From: Streptomyces piniterrae
GTDB taxonomy: Bacteria; Actinomycetota; Actinomycetes; Streptomycetales; Streptomycetaceae
Direction of reading: 5' to 3'
DNA length: 64,000 nucleotides
Assembly (NCBI RefSeq): GCF_005048155.1
Contig: NZ_SUMB01000001.1
Location: forward strand, 744,001 to 808,000
Shown here: piece by piece, positions 1-9,440 of the stretch
Layout: each line of letters begins with the position of its first letter
Position numbering within the stretch: position 1 is the first letter of the stretch
The notes under the pieces: model-generated
Seen by the model: the letters and a program-made list of their open reading frames with translations, nothing else
The model's database searches: none
What the model was told of the DNA's origin: nothing
Made by a program: the position numbers and the translations under genes

Positions 1-21
1 CTGCTGATCGGCTTACCTGCC

Positions 22-1084
22 TTGGCTGTTGCCGCCGCGCGCCCGATCGTCCTGACCGCCGCCGAGCGGCACCGGCTGAAGAAGGCGGCCTGGGGCCACA
101 AGAGCGAGCACCGAGCAAGGATGCGGGCGCAGATCGTGCTCCGGGCGGCTCGGGGCTGGTCCAACGCGCGTATCGCCGTTGACGTGAGAGTGCACGTGGA
201 CACCGTACGCACGTGGCGGGGCCGGTTCGCCGACCTGGGTCTGCCCGGACTGGCGGACCGCAAGCGCCCGGGGCGGCCTGCCGCCTTTCACCGCGTTGCA
301 GGCTGCGCAGGTCAAGGCGCTGGCCTGCCGGCTTTCCGCCGAGGCCGGCGCACCACTGTCCCGCTGGTCGTGCCCAGAATTGGCCCGAGAGGCCGTCGAG
401 CGCGGCATCGCGCCCTTCCTATCGGCATCCACCGTGCGCCGCTGGCTCGACCAGGATGCGATCAAACCCTGGCAGCACCGCTCATGGATCTTCATCACCG
501 ACCCGGACTTCCGGCTCAAGGCAGCGCAGGTCCTGGACCTGTACGTCCGTTCGTGGGACGGCGAGCCGCTCGGTGCAGACGAGTACGTCATCAGCGCGGA
601 CGAGAAGACCTCGATCCAGGCCCGCTGCCGCTGCCACCGCACCCTGCGGCCCGGCCAAACGAGAGCGATGCGGGTCAACCACACCTACGGGCGTGGCGGC
701 GCACTGGCCTACCTGGCCGCCTACGACGTCCACCAGGCCACAGTGTTCGGCCACTGCGAACCGACCACAGGCATAGCCCCGTTCATGACGTTGGTCGCCC
801 AGGTCATGAGCCAGGAACCCTACGCGAGCGCGAAGCGCGAGTTTTGGAACGTAGACAACGGCTCCTCCCACCGCAGCAAGGCCGCAGCGGACCGCCTTGT
901 CACCGCGTTCCCGAACGCCGTGCTGATCCACACTCCGGTGCACGCCTCGTGGCTGAACCAGGTGGAGATCTTCTTCTCCGTGGTGCAGCGCAAGGTCGTG
1001 GCGCCCAACGACTTCACCGACCTCGAAGACCGTTACAACGCCACGGCACAGCCGTTCCAGTGGAAGTTCACCCCGACCACTTAG
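22..1084 (+). pseudogene. IS630-family transposase, frameshifted
   Basis: The reading frame opens at a TTG with an N-terminal helix-turn-helix region (arginine-rich, ending in a GRPAAF stretch) and must shift by one base near 275-295 to continue into the catalytic part. The second frame carries the DDE triad of IS630: the ISADEKTS aspartate, the FWNVDNGSSH aspartate and the WLNQVEIFF glutamate. The combined product is about 354 residues, close to family length, but the C-terminus after FQWKFTP stops early. The frameshift and shortened tail suggest an inactive copy. The element ends were not identified because the left end is at the window edge. Confidence 0.85.
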
Positions 1085-1198
1085 CTGGGTGCAGTCGGCA
1101 TACGCAGAGGCTGCAGCCACCCTGAAGGTGGCCTTGCCGGAGTCAGTCAGCGGTCTTGTAGACCCCACACCCCACACAGGGAACAGGCCATCGCACTT

Positions 1199-1834
1199 CT
1201 ACGCGCGGCGTGCGTGACCTCCGTTGATGTGGTCGATCTGTTCGAGGAGAACGGCATTCAGCTGTGCACGCGCGCCCCTGACCCGCTCCAGGGCGTCCAG
1301 AACCTCGTGACGTACCGGGACTTCTTGCCGGGCAGGGCTCTGCAGGACTTCGGCGCGGACTTCGCGGGTCGCCTCTCGCAACCGGCCCAGGAGCTCGGAC
1401 AGGGCTGCGGAGGCTGAACCGTTTACATTGGCCGCTTCCCGACGGCCAGGGGGAGTCTGGACCAAAGGGATGCCGTGTGGTGGCGTGTCCTGCGATTCGA
1501 GCCAAAGACCACTGTGAGCGAGAGCGTGCCCAGCCTCGGTAGCCTCTGCCCTGACTCGGTCGATGCTCTCATCGAATCGGTCGACATCCACAGGACGGTG
1601 GGCCGCCAGATCTTGGACAGTGTGCTCCAGCGCATCAACCCATGCTCGACCCGTGGTTCGCACCTTCAGCAGCCGAGTGATCTCCGTTTCCCTTCGACGA
1701 CTCTGCTCCTCACTCGTCCTCTGCTCTGACTGGCGCCGATGCAGAAGCGCCGGGCCGTAGACCGTCGCGAGACCGGCGATTCCAGCTCCCCCCAGCGCCC
1801 CGAGCAATCCATACAACGCGCCGTTGTCACTCAT
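1199..1834 (-). CDS. Hypothetical protein with N-terminal membrane anchor and coiled coil
   Basis: A 211-residue protein. The first 30 residues contain a small, glycine/alanine-rich hydrophobic segment (LYGLLGALGGAGIAGLA) that could be a single membrane anchor. The rest is charged and helical, with many Arg/Glu heptad-like stretches, and ends in HINGGHARRA. No catalytic motif is visible. The start codon overlaps the stop of the upstream 74-residue frame by 8 bases, which suggests translational coupling. The function is unknown; anchored coiled-coil proteins of this size are common, poorly characterised Streptomyces accessory proteins. Confidence 0.6.
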   Translation of the reverse strand: MSDNGALYGLLGALGGAGIAGLATVYGPALLHRRQSEQRTSEEQSRRRETEITRLLKVRTTGRAWVDALEHTVQDLAAHRPVDVDRFDESIDRVRAEATEAGHALAHSGLWLESQDTPPHGIPLVQTPPGRREAANVNGSASAALSELLGRLREATREVRAEVLQSPARQEVPVRHEVLDALERVRGARAQLNAVLLEQIDHINGGHARRA

Positions 1835-2051
1835 GCCCCGACTCCCGCGAAATCTCGGCCTGTACGCACGCCATCTCGATCACCGTTGCCCCCTCGGCCG
1901 GACGGGAGAAGCCTGAACCCTTGCGTGAGCATGTACCCAGCTCTGCAGATGAACCCGTGCCTGGACACGGACTCGAATAGGTCTCGAACTTGAGGCCCTT
2001 TTGCCTAGTTCGTCGAGCACGTAGGGCGGCCTTCACGCGATTGTGTGCCAA
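1827..2051 (-). CDS. Small hypothetical ORF coupled to the membrane-anchored protein
   Basis: A 74-residue basic frame whose stop lies inside the start of the next gene (shared ATGAGTGA). The C-terminal third (VIEMACVQAEISRESGHE) looks more protein-like than the arginine-rich N-terminus, so the true start could be internal. No family was recognised. It is kept because of the overlap, which is typical of a real operon pair, but it could be a chance frame. Confidence 0.3.
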   Translation of the reverse strand: MAHNRVKAALRARRTRQKGLKFETYSSPCPGTGSSAELGTCSRKGSGFSRPAEGATVIEMACVQAEISRESGHE

Positions 2052-2089
2052 GTCGAGTTAGGCATCTGGACCGTGCGAAGGCGGTGGCA

Positions 2090-2275
2090 ATGAGTGTGCT
2101 CTTATCCGGGCTCCGGATGGAGGCGTTGCCGCAAGCGTCACGCTTCCGGGGCGAGTTCTACGCGTGCTTGTCCCCCCGACGGGATGAGCTGTTCGAGCTC
2201 ACCGACGCTGTTCTGTGCGTGGACGGCCCGGTGGTCTCGCCGGTCGACCTGACGATGGTGCCTGCGTCGCTCGGG
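2090..2275 (+). pseudogene. IS701-like transposase, N-terminal fragment (copy A)
   Basis: The translation from ATG 2090 (MSVLLSG, then SRFRGEFYACLSPRRDELFE and LTDAVLCVDGPV) matches the first about 60 residues of the intact transposase encoded at 41151-42611 (RADFYGRLTSRSDALFELTD). Homology stops after about residue 60, where the sequence runs into an oppositely oriented fragment of the same family. No catalytic residues remain. Confidence 0.7.
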
Positions 2276-2470
2276 TGGGAGCGTCAGCGCAACTACCGAG
2301 TGCACTACACCGGGCGCACACAGGACCGCGTCCGCCAGCTCGAACAACGCATCGCCGCGCGCAGTCAGACACGCATACAACTCGTCCCGAAAGCGTGACG
2401 CTTCCGCGAACGCCTCCCCCGCAACAGCTCCAGACAGCAGACTCACCCTCACGGCCTTCGTCATGATCAC
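2276..2470 (-). pseudogene. IS701-like transposase, N-terminal fragment (copy B, inverted)
   Basis: On the minus strand the frame starting at 2470 reads MIMTKAVRVSLLSG, then EASRFRDELYACLTARGDAL and FELADAVLCAP, which is again the N-terminus of the same transposase family. It faces copy A, so two 5' ends meet tail to tail and form an imperfect inverted repeat spanning about 2090-2470. The two copies differ at many positions, so they are two separate insertions or diverged copies rather than a recent inversion. Confidence 0.7.
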
Positions 2471-2578
2471 GTGCGCCTTGGTCGAAGCACATGATCAGGC
2501 GGAGGCCGCCTCGGCGTCCGGCACATGACCAAGCGGGCGAAGCAGTTCGAGACGCGCCGTTCGAGGGACGAGGGAGGA

Positions 2579-2989
2579 TCAGTCGGGCAGTGCGACGGTA
2601 AGGTCCACCTCGACCAGCTGTCCTGCGAAGCCCAGCTGTGCGACACCCAGCAGCGTGCTAGCAGATGCGAAAGCCGGCCCGAGAGCAGAGTCTGTGAGCC
2701 GACGCCATGCGATGCCCAGGACATCTCTGTCGTCGCTTCGCACGTAGATCACCGAACGCACCACGTGCCGGGGCTGGGCATTCACCGCCGTGAGAGCAGT
2801 GAGCGCGTTCACGACGACCTGATCGACCTGCTCCTCAACGGAGCCCGGTCCGACAAGGGAACCGTTCCGATCGAGCGGGCACTGCCCCGCCAGGTAGGCC
2901 GTCCGGCCGGCCTCCACCACGGTGATGTGGTGGTAGCCAGGCGTTTCATGCAATTGCTCGGGGTTGATACGCGTGATCTTCGCTGTCAT
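2579..2989 (-). CDS. RidA/YjgF/YER057c-family protein
   Basis: The 136 residues starting at MTAKITRINPEQLHETPGY have the RidA fold pattern: a Pro-x-x-Leu-His N-terminus, YLAGQCPLDRNGSLVGPG for the AGQ.p.d..G signature, a central helix with V..AL.AL.A, and a C-terminal strand (QLVEVDLTVALPD). RidA proteins hydrolyse reactive enamine/imine intermediates, but members lacking the active-site arginine serve pathway-specific roles; this one ends without the canonical arginine-rich PR.A motif. A longer frame reaches 3058, but conservation begins at 2989. It stands alone between IS relics. Confidence 0.8.
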   Translation of the reverse strand: MTAKITRINPEQLHETPGYHHITVVEAGRTAYLAGQCPLDRNGSLVGPGSVEEQVDQVVVNALTALTAVNAQPRHVVRSVIYVRSDDRDVLGIAWRRLTDSALGPAFASASTLLGVAQLGFAGQLVEVDLTVALPD

Positions 2990-3282
2990 GTCCGTGAGTC
3001 TGGCCAGCCAGCCGCCCACGCGCATCGCAATTTGCCTCATCGCGCGACCGACCGTCACAGCGCGCGGTTAAAGAACAAGCTTAGAACGTGTTTCTGAAGT
3101 TATGAGCCGACGCACGATTGTGACTGAGCGGGATAGATGGCGCGTTGAGCACCGTCGCTGGCGAGCCTCGCCAACTCGGCTGTCAGAAGTGACGGCGGCC
3201 GATAGCTCGCCCCAGAGGCACGTCTCGGACAATGTGTCGTCAATGGGCGGTGCGCCGCGGGAGCGGTCGCTATGTTCCTGGG

Positions 3283-4102
3283 ATGCCTCCCGCGCCTCGT
3301 CACCTCCACCTGCTGACCGGCCTGCACCCTGGGTTGGCTCTTCACCTGTCCGAGACCGCCAGGGGTGTCACGAATGCTCGGGAACGGCTGGCCGAACTCG
3401 GTTGGGGGGTCGTGGATCGTGGTGGTCGATGGGCCCGGCGCGGTGGAGTTCCAGAAGTGGCCGCCCGGCGCGGTCGTGGTGCGGAATCCGGTTCACGGCG
3501 GGGTGTCGACGGCCCGCAACCGTGCCCTTGCACTGGCCGGGGATGGGTGGGTGCTCTCTCTCGATGCCGACGACGTTCCCGATGCCGAGGGCATGGCCGC
3601 TTTCGTGCGCGATCCGTTGGTTGGTGACGAGGCCGTGGGCTGGATCTCCGCCAACCGGTCCTTCCTTGACGGGTCCCCCTCGGTCCACCACCGTGCCACT
3701 CCGCGCCGGTGGGTGCGGCATGAACTCAGCCCCGCGTGGACGTTGCCGACCTATCCCTTCAACGTGAGCTCCGTCCTGGCTCGCACCGAGGTGGCTCTGG
3801 CGGCCGGCGGCTGGCCCGCCGTAATCGTCTGCGAGAACGTCGGCTGGGTCTTGGCCAAGTCCGAACACGCTGGTGGGGCATCGAGCACCCACACGGTCAC
3901 TCGGTACCGCACTTGGCAGGGTCAGACCACTCACAGCACGTGGTTCGACGACGAATTCGTCACCGCCTACACGGCGGTCACGCGCATGACCAACGCCAGA
4001 CGCGCGATCATGGGCCAACCACCGGTCACATTTCCCTCTCCGCCGGCCACGGGCGTCGGCGACTCCGCCTACCACAGGCAGCAAGCCAGGCCAAGGATGT
4101 GA
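3283..4102 (+). pseudogene. Glycosyltransferase family 2-like protein, frameshifted
   Basis: The N-terminus in one frame (ATG 3283, RHLHLLTGLHPGLALHLSET) continues in a second frame from a run of six G at about 3401-3406 (SWIVVVDGPGAVEFQKWPPG). The second frame has a GT-A core: ARNRALALAGDGWVLSLDAD followed by DVPDAEGM, i.e. the DxD-type nucleotide-sugar/metal site, then GWISANRSFLD and a hydrophobic-rich C-terminal part. Family 2 enzymes transfer a sugar from a nucleotide donor. The homopolymer suggests either a genuine inactivating slip or a sequencing error; apart from that site the gene is complete, about 272 residues. Confidence 0.65.
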
Positions 4103-4644
4103 CCGTTGGCCGGCGCACGGCCTTTACCCGCGATCGGACCTGGTCCAGAAACCGGTGCTGACCTGTCCACCCGGCACCGTCCGACGACGGCCCGCTCTCG
4201 ACAACACTTGGGACGGACTTCCGGTGGGGAAGGCATATACGCAATTTGGTGCGGCCGAAATTCTTTCCTACCGTGCTCTTCAGTGCACCGACAGACGGCG
4301 TCCCGGGGCCGTGGAGAGCTCTGATCCAGCGTTTGTTGCGGTCATTCAAATCTTCAGGATGGAAATCAATATGGTGTGTGATCAGGCATTGCATCGTGTG
4401 ATGGGCCCAGATGCGGGAGCTGTGTCGAAGAGTCGAGGGGAGGGGGAGTGTGAGAGTGATTGGGTGGAGAGGTTTCTCGAAGAGAGTCCGGTCCTGGTGG
4501 AGGCTGAAGCCATGCGGGTACGGAATCTTTTGGAGTACATGGGTCGATGAGTGGAGAGGCGTCGCCAGCCAGTCGGCGGGGGGACGCCTCTTGTCTACGC
4601 GGCTATTTCTGCAGCGGTCTTCCATCGTGGAGCGAGACGATCCT
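4103..4644. other. Intergenic region, no supported gene
   Basis: About 540 bases of somewhat lower GC. Open frames exist on both strands (for example 4155-4550 plus, 4026-4625 minus), but their translations are rich in Arg/Pro/Ser without any recognisable fold, and they overlap one another. It lies just beyond the 3' end of the integrase pseudogene and is a place where one junction of the former element could lie. Confidence 0.4.
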
Positions 4645-6011
4645 TCACCAGCTCAGACCGATGAACTCCGATGGTGCGAGAGGTGGTTGGACCGTGATGG
4701 AGTGGAGGTAGCGCTTGAGGATCGCGTGTCTCTGAAGCAGCGAGCCTGCTGTCCAATTGGCGAGGAGCTCCTCAGGTGCGGACATCGGGGGAGGGGTGCC
4801 CTGCAGGCCGGCGATCGATTCCCTGAAGCTGGAAATTTTGCGATTGAGGGCCGCCAGCATGGTGAAGTAGTCCTCCTCGGTCAATTCGGCCTCGTGCAAG
4901 GAACCCTCGGACCATCGGTGGATGAGTTCGCTCTTGCGGGTCAGTTCCTGATCCAACCGAGCCTGCAGGGCTGTGATGGTGCCGGCGGATTGATCCAAGC
5001 CGTCCTTCGATGCTTGAAGCTGCTTACGGAGGAAGGCGTTCCTGGCTTCCTCGACCGCCGCGTCAGTGGTAGGCGCCGCGATAGCTGTACCGCCGCAGCC
5101 GCCTCGATCGGATGGCGGGCACATGTAGTTGCGGATTATCTTTCCTGATTTTCGTTGCTTTGGCGCCGGTGCTGCCACTCGAACTGGACCTGTGACCAGA
5201 TCTTGGGAGTGACGATGGTCTCCCACGTCCCCAGCAACGGGCGGCCCTCGTCGTCGAAGAGAACCAGGGGCCAGCCATCCCCGGCGGTGGCAGCTTGCAC
5301 TCGGTGCCTGCCGGCGTAGGAGACCATGCCCGCGTAGCGTGGATTGCGCAGCATCTTGGCGGTCATCGTGGACGACCATGTGCGGGCGGCTGGGGCTTGA
5401 TTCCTTCGGCGTTGAATGTCTTGGCGATGCTGTATGCCGATTCGCCCGACAGGAAGTCTTGGAAGATCCGGACGACGACGTCGGCCTCATCGGGGACCAG
5501 TTGCCCCTTGTCGTCGCCTTTGCGGACCCGCGCTTGACGTATTCGACGATGTCGATGAGGTCTTCCAGGTCTCGGGGCTGGCGGACGAGCCGGTCGAGGT
5601 CGTAGAAGATGACTCCGTCGATGACGCCGTGCGCGAGGTCGGCGAGGAACTGACGGAACTCGGGGCGCAAGACAACCCAGTCGATGGATCCGTCCGGCTT
5701 GATGACCTTGCGCTTCTTGAAGGCCGAGGTGTCGTTCTCCCGGTAGATCTTCGCGAAGGGTCCCCAGCGCAGGCGGGCCCGGGAATCCTCGGCGTCTTCG
5801 AGCTGCCTGTCGACGCCGGCTTCGAGGCGAAGCGGTCGGAGGAGATGCGGAGGTAGGCGGCGGGGCGCCTGGGGGCGTATGCAGCCAGGTGGTCGTAGAG
5901 GTTGACGGTGTCCTGACCGCCGCGGGCATGGGCGGGGACCTCGAAGTCCTCCCAAACGGTGGGGGCTGCTGTGGGCACGGTGTCGGCTCGGTGGCTCCCG
6001 ATACCGGGCAC
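4645..6011 (-). pseudogene. Large serine recombinase/integrase, multiple frameshifts
   Basis: Pieces in three minus-strand frames assemble into one site-specific serine integrase. The N-terminus has AYLRISSDRFASKP (catalytic Ser in RISSD), followed by RQLEDAEDSRARLRWGPFAK, FRQFLADLAHGVIDGVIFYD and LDRLVRQPRDLED. Next come the recombinase domain (FNAEGIKPQPP, MLRNPRYAGMVSYAGR), the zinc-ribbon (YMCPPSDRGGCGG) and a coiled coil before the C-terminus. Frame changes occur near 5820, 5510, 5370 and 5150. Such enzymes insert phages and integrative elements, so this probably marks one end of a decayed element. Confidence 0.85.
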
Positions 6012-6089
6012 TTTCCGGCGAACCCAGGGGTTTGGTGGTGCCGGGGACCGCTATACGACCCGCGGTCGCTCTCCTGGATACTGATCGCC

Positions 6090-6707
6090 ATGCGCATTGA
6101 CTTTGATCCTGCTGTCATGTCCCGCAACGATTTCTACAAGCTGCTGACCTCGACGGTGGTGCCGCGACCGATCGCCTGGGTGTCCACGGTCTCGGCGGAC
6201 GGGGTTCATAACCTCGCACCGCACTCCTTCTTCACCATCGCCAGCGTGGCGCCGCCCGTTGTGCAGTTCAGCTCTGTGGGGCGTAAGGACACCTTGCGGA
6301 ATATCGAGGCCACCGGGCAGTTTGTGGTGAATCTTTCGCCCGAGGGGCTTTTTGAGCAGATCAATGACACTGCTACCGATTTTCCGCATGGGGTGAGCGA
6401 ATTCGACGCGGCGGGAATCGTGTCCGAGCCGAGCCTGCGGGTGAAGCCGCCGCGGGTCGCCGACTCGCCCGTGGCGCTGGAGTGCGAGGTGCACAGCACA
6501 CTCGGGATCGGGGACTCCACGGTCGTCTTCGGACGGGTCGTGCACGCGGTCGTTTCCGAGGACGCGCTGGTCGACGGGCACCCCGAGATCTCCAAGCTGC
6601 GACCTCTGTCGCGGCTCGGGAAGGATGAATGGGGCACGATCGGCGACGTACGGGAGATCTCCCGGGTCCGGCACGCGGAATGGCGGGGGTCTGCAGCCAA
6701 CAGGTAG
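6090..6707 (+). CDS. Flavin reductase-like FMN-binding protein
   Basis: A 205-residue protein of the flavin reductase/DIM6-NTAB split-barrel family. ATG 6090 begins MRIDFDPAVMSRNDFYKLLT; then come VVPRPIAWVSTVSADGVHNL, APHSFFTIASVAPP and VNLSPEGLFEQIN, matching the family's FMN-binding core. These proteins bind FMN and often supply reduced flavin or act as NAD(P)H-linked oxidoreductases. The frame is open upstream to 5889, but homology and a plausible start define 6090. It follows the integrase relic and precedes the exported phosphatase-type gene in the same orientation. Confidence 0.85.
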   Translation: MRIDFDPAVMSRNDFYKLLTSTVVPRPIAWVSTVSADGVHNLAPHSFFTIASVAPPVVQFSSVGRKDTLRNIEATGQFVVNLSPEGLFEQINDTATDFPHGVSEFDAAGIVSEPSLRVKPPRVADSPVALECEVHSTLGIGDSTVVFGRVVHAVVSEDALVDGHPEISKLRPLSRLGKDEWGTIGDVREISRVRHAEWRGSAANR

Positions 6708-6826
6708 GGAAGTTGAGGGCAGCTAGGGGGATTTCAAGTCGGTTCATTTCGGGGCTACTTCCACCTTGCGGCGGCATTCGACACTCTGTGGTGGGATTTT
6801 CGTCGTCCGCCTGTGAGGGAGTCGCT

Positions 6827-7816
6827 GTGACCGTTGCCCCCGCCGTCCCGGCCGTGACCGCTGTTGCCACGGCCATGGCCTCTCTCGCTTCCGGGTCCAA
6901 GGAATCTCCCGGTATCCGTGCCGGCTCTGTCAAAGGGTCGTTGAGCAGGCGTTTCGCGCTGCGGGCGGCGGCCGCCACGGCGGTTGCCGCCCCGGTGGCG
7001 GCGTACGGTGCCGGCATCGGTCACGCCGCCGACCGCGGGCACGGATTGCGGGTGATGACCTTCAACCTGCGGTACGCCGCCGACACCCGGCCGAATTCCT
7101 GGGGCGAGCGTCGGCCCGTGATGCGCACACTGCTGCGCCGCGAGGCACCGCAGCTGCTCGGGACCCAGGAGGGGCTGTACGGGCAACTACGTGATATCGC
7201 CGAGGATCTCGGCCCGCATTACGACTGGGTGGGGACGGGCCGGGGCGGTGGCAGCCGGGATGAATTCGCGACGGTTTTCTATGATGTACGCCGCCTCGCA
7301 CCCGTCGAGTACGACCATTTCTGGCTCTCCGACACGCCGTATCTGATCGGGTCGACCAGCTGGGGAAACACCGTCGTACGGATGGTGACCTGGGTCCGCT
7401 TTCGGGACCTGCGTACGGATGGCGAGTTCTATGCGCTCAACACCCACCTCGACCATGCCCATCAGTATTCACGCGAGCGGTCCGCCGCACTGATCACCGA
7501 ACGTCTGCACGCGCTCGATTCCGCCCTGCCCCGGATCGTGACGGGCGATTTCAATGTCGCGGCGCACCACAATCCCGTGTACGAGGCGATGCTCGACGGC
7601 GGATCGCTCGTCGACAGCTGGGACACGGCCGACGAGCGCAGCGCGCAGTACGGCACATTTCACGGATACCGGCCGCTGGTGCCGGACGGTGATCGGATCG
7701 ACTGGATCCTCACCTCGCCGACGGTGCGTACGCGGCGCGCCACGATCAACACCTTCTCCGAACACGGTCAGTTTCCGAGCGATCACCTACCGGTGCAGGC
7801 ATTGCTCGATTGGTGA
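6827..7816 (+). CDS. Exported endonuclease/exonuclease/phosphatase-family protein
   Basis: A 329-residue protein with an N-terminal twin-arginine signal (SRRFALRAAAATAVAAPVAA) followed by the EEP fold: VMTFNLRYAADTRPNSWGER, GTQEGLYGQL, LNTHLDHAHQYSRERSA, RIVTGDFNVAAHHNPVYEAM and the C-terminal SDHLPVQALLDW. The Asn, Glu, Asp-Asn and His residues of the Mg-dependent phosphodiesterase active site are all visible. GTG 6827 is preceded by GAGGGAG. Secreted Streptomyces members are usually annotated only as endonuclease/exonuclease/phosphatase family; substrate unknown. Confidence 0.88.
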   Translation: MTVAPAVPAVTAVATAMASLASGSKESPGIRAGSVKGSLSRRFALRAAAATAVAAPVAAYGAGIGHAADRGHGLRVMTFNLRYAADTRPNSWGERRPVMRTLLRREAPQLLGTQEGLYGQLRDIAEDLGPHYDWVGTGRGGGSRDEFATVFYDVRRLAPVEYDHFWLSDTPYLIGSTSWGNTVVRMVTWVRFRDLRTDGEFYALNTHLDHAHQYSRERSAALITERLHALDSALPRIVTGDFNVAAHHNPVYEAMLDGGSLVDSWDTADERSAQYGTFHGYRPLVPDGDRIDWILTSPTVRTRRATINTFSEHGQFPSDHLPVQALLDW

Positions 7817-7911
7817 GCTCGACTGGTGATTGCGGCTCGGCAGGGATGTGGGAGCCAGCGCGGCAAGTGGGGCTGCCAGGGCTCAGGGCTCAGGGCCGTC
7901 AGGGTTGGTTG

Positions 7912-8136
7912 TCAGTGATGGTGGGTGGTGGAGCCGCGGACGTGGAGGCCGTCCAGGAGTTCCCGGGTCGCGGCCGCGACGGCTTCCACCGCGTGATCGA
8001 ACACCTCGCGGTTGTGCGCGGCGGGCGCGCGGAATCCCGAGACCTTGCGGACGTACTGCAGGGCCGCGGCCCTGATGTCCTCATCGGTGACCTCGGGGGT
8101 GATGGGCGGACGGAGCGTCTTGATGCTGCGGGCCAT
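7912..8136 (-). CDS. DUF2277 family protein
   Basis: A 74-residue protein starting MARSIKTLRPPITPEVTDED and continuing IRAAALQYVRKVSGFRAPAA and HNREVFDHAVEAVAAATREL, the almost invariant DUF2277 sequence of actinobacteria. The longer frame to 8256 adds an arginine-rich leader absent from the family, so ATG 8136 was chosen. Function unknown. It ends convergently with the exported phosphatase-like gene. Confidence 0.88.
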   Translation of the reverse strand: MARSIKTLRPPITPEVTDEDIRAAALQYVRKVSGFRAPAAHNREVFDHAVEAVAAATRELLDGLHVRGSTTHHH

Positions 8137-9440
8137 CACCTCATGGCTGGTCAGACGGGTGGCCATCACCTGACCTTCGGCGCAGTATGCGTGTTCGGGT
8201 ATTTTGCTGCGTCTTCGTGCAGTACGTCGCGGAGGTTTGCATGATCGTTTTCCCATTGGTTTCCCGGTTTCCCGCCTGATTGAGCCGGGGGCGGGAAGCG
8301 CGAGCGAGGCCGGTTCAGGGGCCGGAGATGAGTAATGGTCTCCGGCTACCCGACCTCACCACCGCCCGCGTACGCGGAAGAAGACCCCCGACTACCTTGT
8401 CGGCTCCGTGCCCGACGACGCCTTTGGATCAGCCCGCGACACCGCACCCCCGCCCGACCCCGAACGCTGCCGATCGCCTGGGACGAACGGTTCGCCTGCC
8501 TGCTGAACAATTCCGACCTGTACGCCGCGGCCCGGCAAGCACTGCCCGTCCGGAACAACGTCGGACGCCCCGCCCACTACCGCCCATCAGCTACCTGATC
8601 TTCCTCTGCGCAATCTCCTTCTTCGGTCCCGCCCGGGCGACGCCTGCAACCTCCAACGGCCCGCGTGGTGGGAACCCGTCCGCGAAGCCATCCGCACCCG
8701 CTTCGGCCATGCGGAAGCTGACACACTCAAACCCGTCGGCCCCGGCAGAGGCCAGTGGAACTACGGCTTCCATTGGGGCCGGGTGTGGGGCGAGGTTGCA
8801 CGAGTAGCGGGTTGACCGGCGTCTATGCAGGTCAGAGGTGATGCGCAGCGGAATGAGGCATGTGCATGTGTCGCAGTCCGTCGCCGCCTCTGGCAGGGTG
8901 GGTCTTGACGCAATGCTGACTTTGCTGACGCGGTGTCAGTTGAAACTGACGGCATGTCATGTTGTCCCCTCGCGTGGTGTGGATCAGGGGGTGGATGGCT
9001 TGGATGCTGAGCTGCTGTGTGGGCTCGATTTTCAGAGTCGCCCGCTGTCAATGTCTGCCTTGAGAATCATCTGATGTCCTGGATGTGTCGTTGAAATCGG
9101 GATACGGGGTGTGCTTGAGCCGCGTCGCGAAGAGGGACGCCATGCAGATGGCGACTTGCACGCTGAGTGCGATCGAGGCCCGCGCTCTCTATGAGAGGTA
9201 CCGGCACTGATTCGGGGTGGCGGAAAACCCCAGGGGCGAGGCTGGAGACCGCTGCGTTTGCGGCGTGACCTGGGGGTGGTTTCCCGCGACCGGCGACTGG
9301 ATCGAAATCTCTTGCACAGGCTGAGGCAGGGTTTCTACGGCCACGCCGACGCGAGAGACGCGTGATGACGGGGTGGGGGGAGGTTGATGAATATGGTCGC
9401 CGTTGGCCTTCTTCGGAATGCCCTCACCCGGTCCTCGCGC
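8137..9440. other. Gene-poor region with a possible gene relic
   Basis: No intact gene was found in 1.3 kb. On the plus strand between about 8335 and 8808 short stretches in alternating frames read like a broken protein (AWDERFACLLNNSDLYAAAR; PAWWEPVREAIRTRFGHAEA; GRGQWNYGFHWG), so a decayed gene of unknown family is likely there. From 8810 to 9440 nothing was recognised. Confidence 0.4.

Noticed and set aside
4155..4550. 131-residue frame downstream of the glycosyltransferase
   Set aside because: No ribosome site, competing frames on both strands, no recognisable fold.
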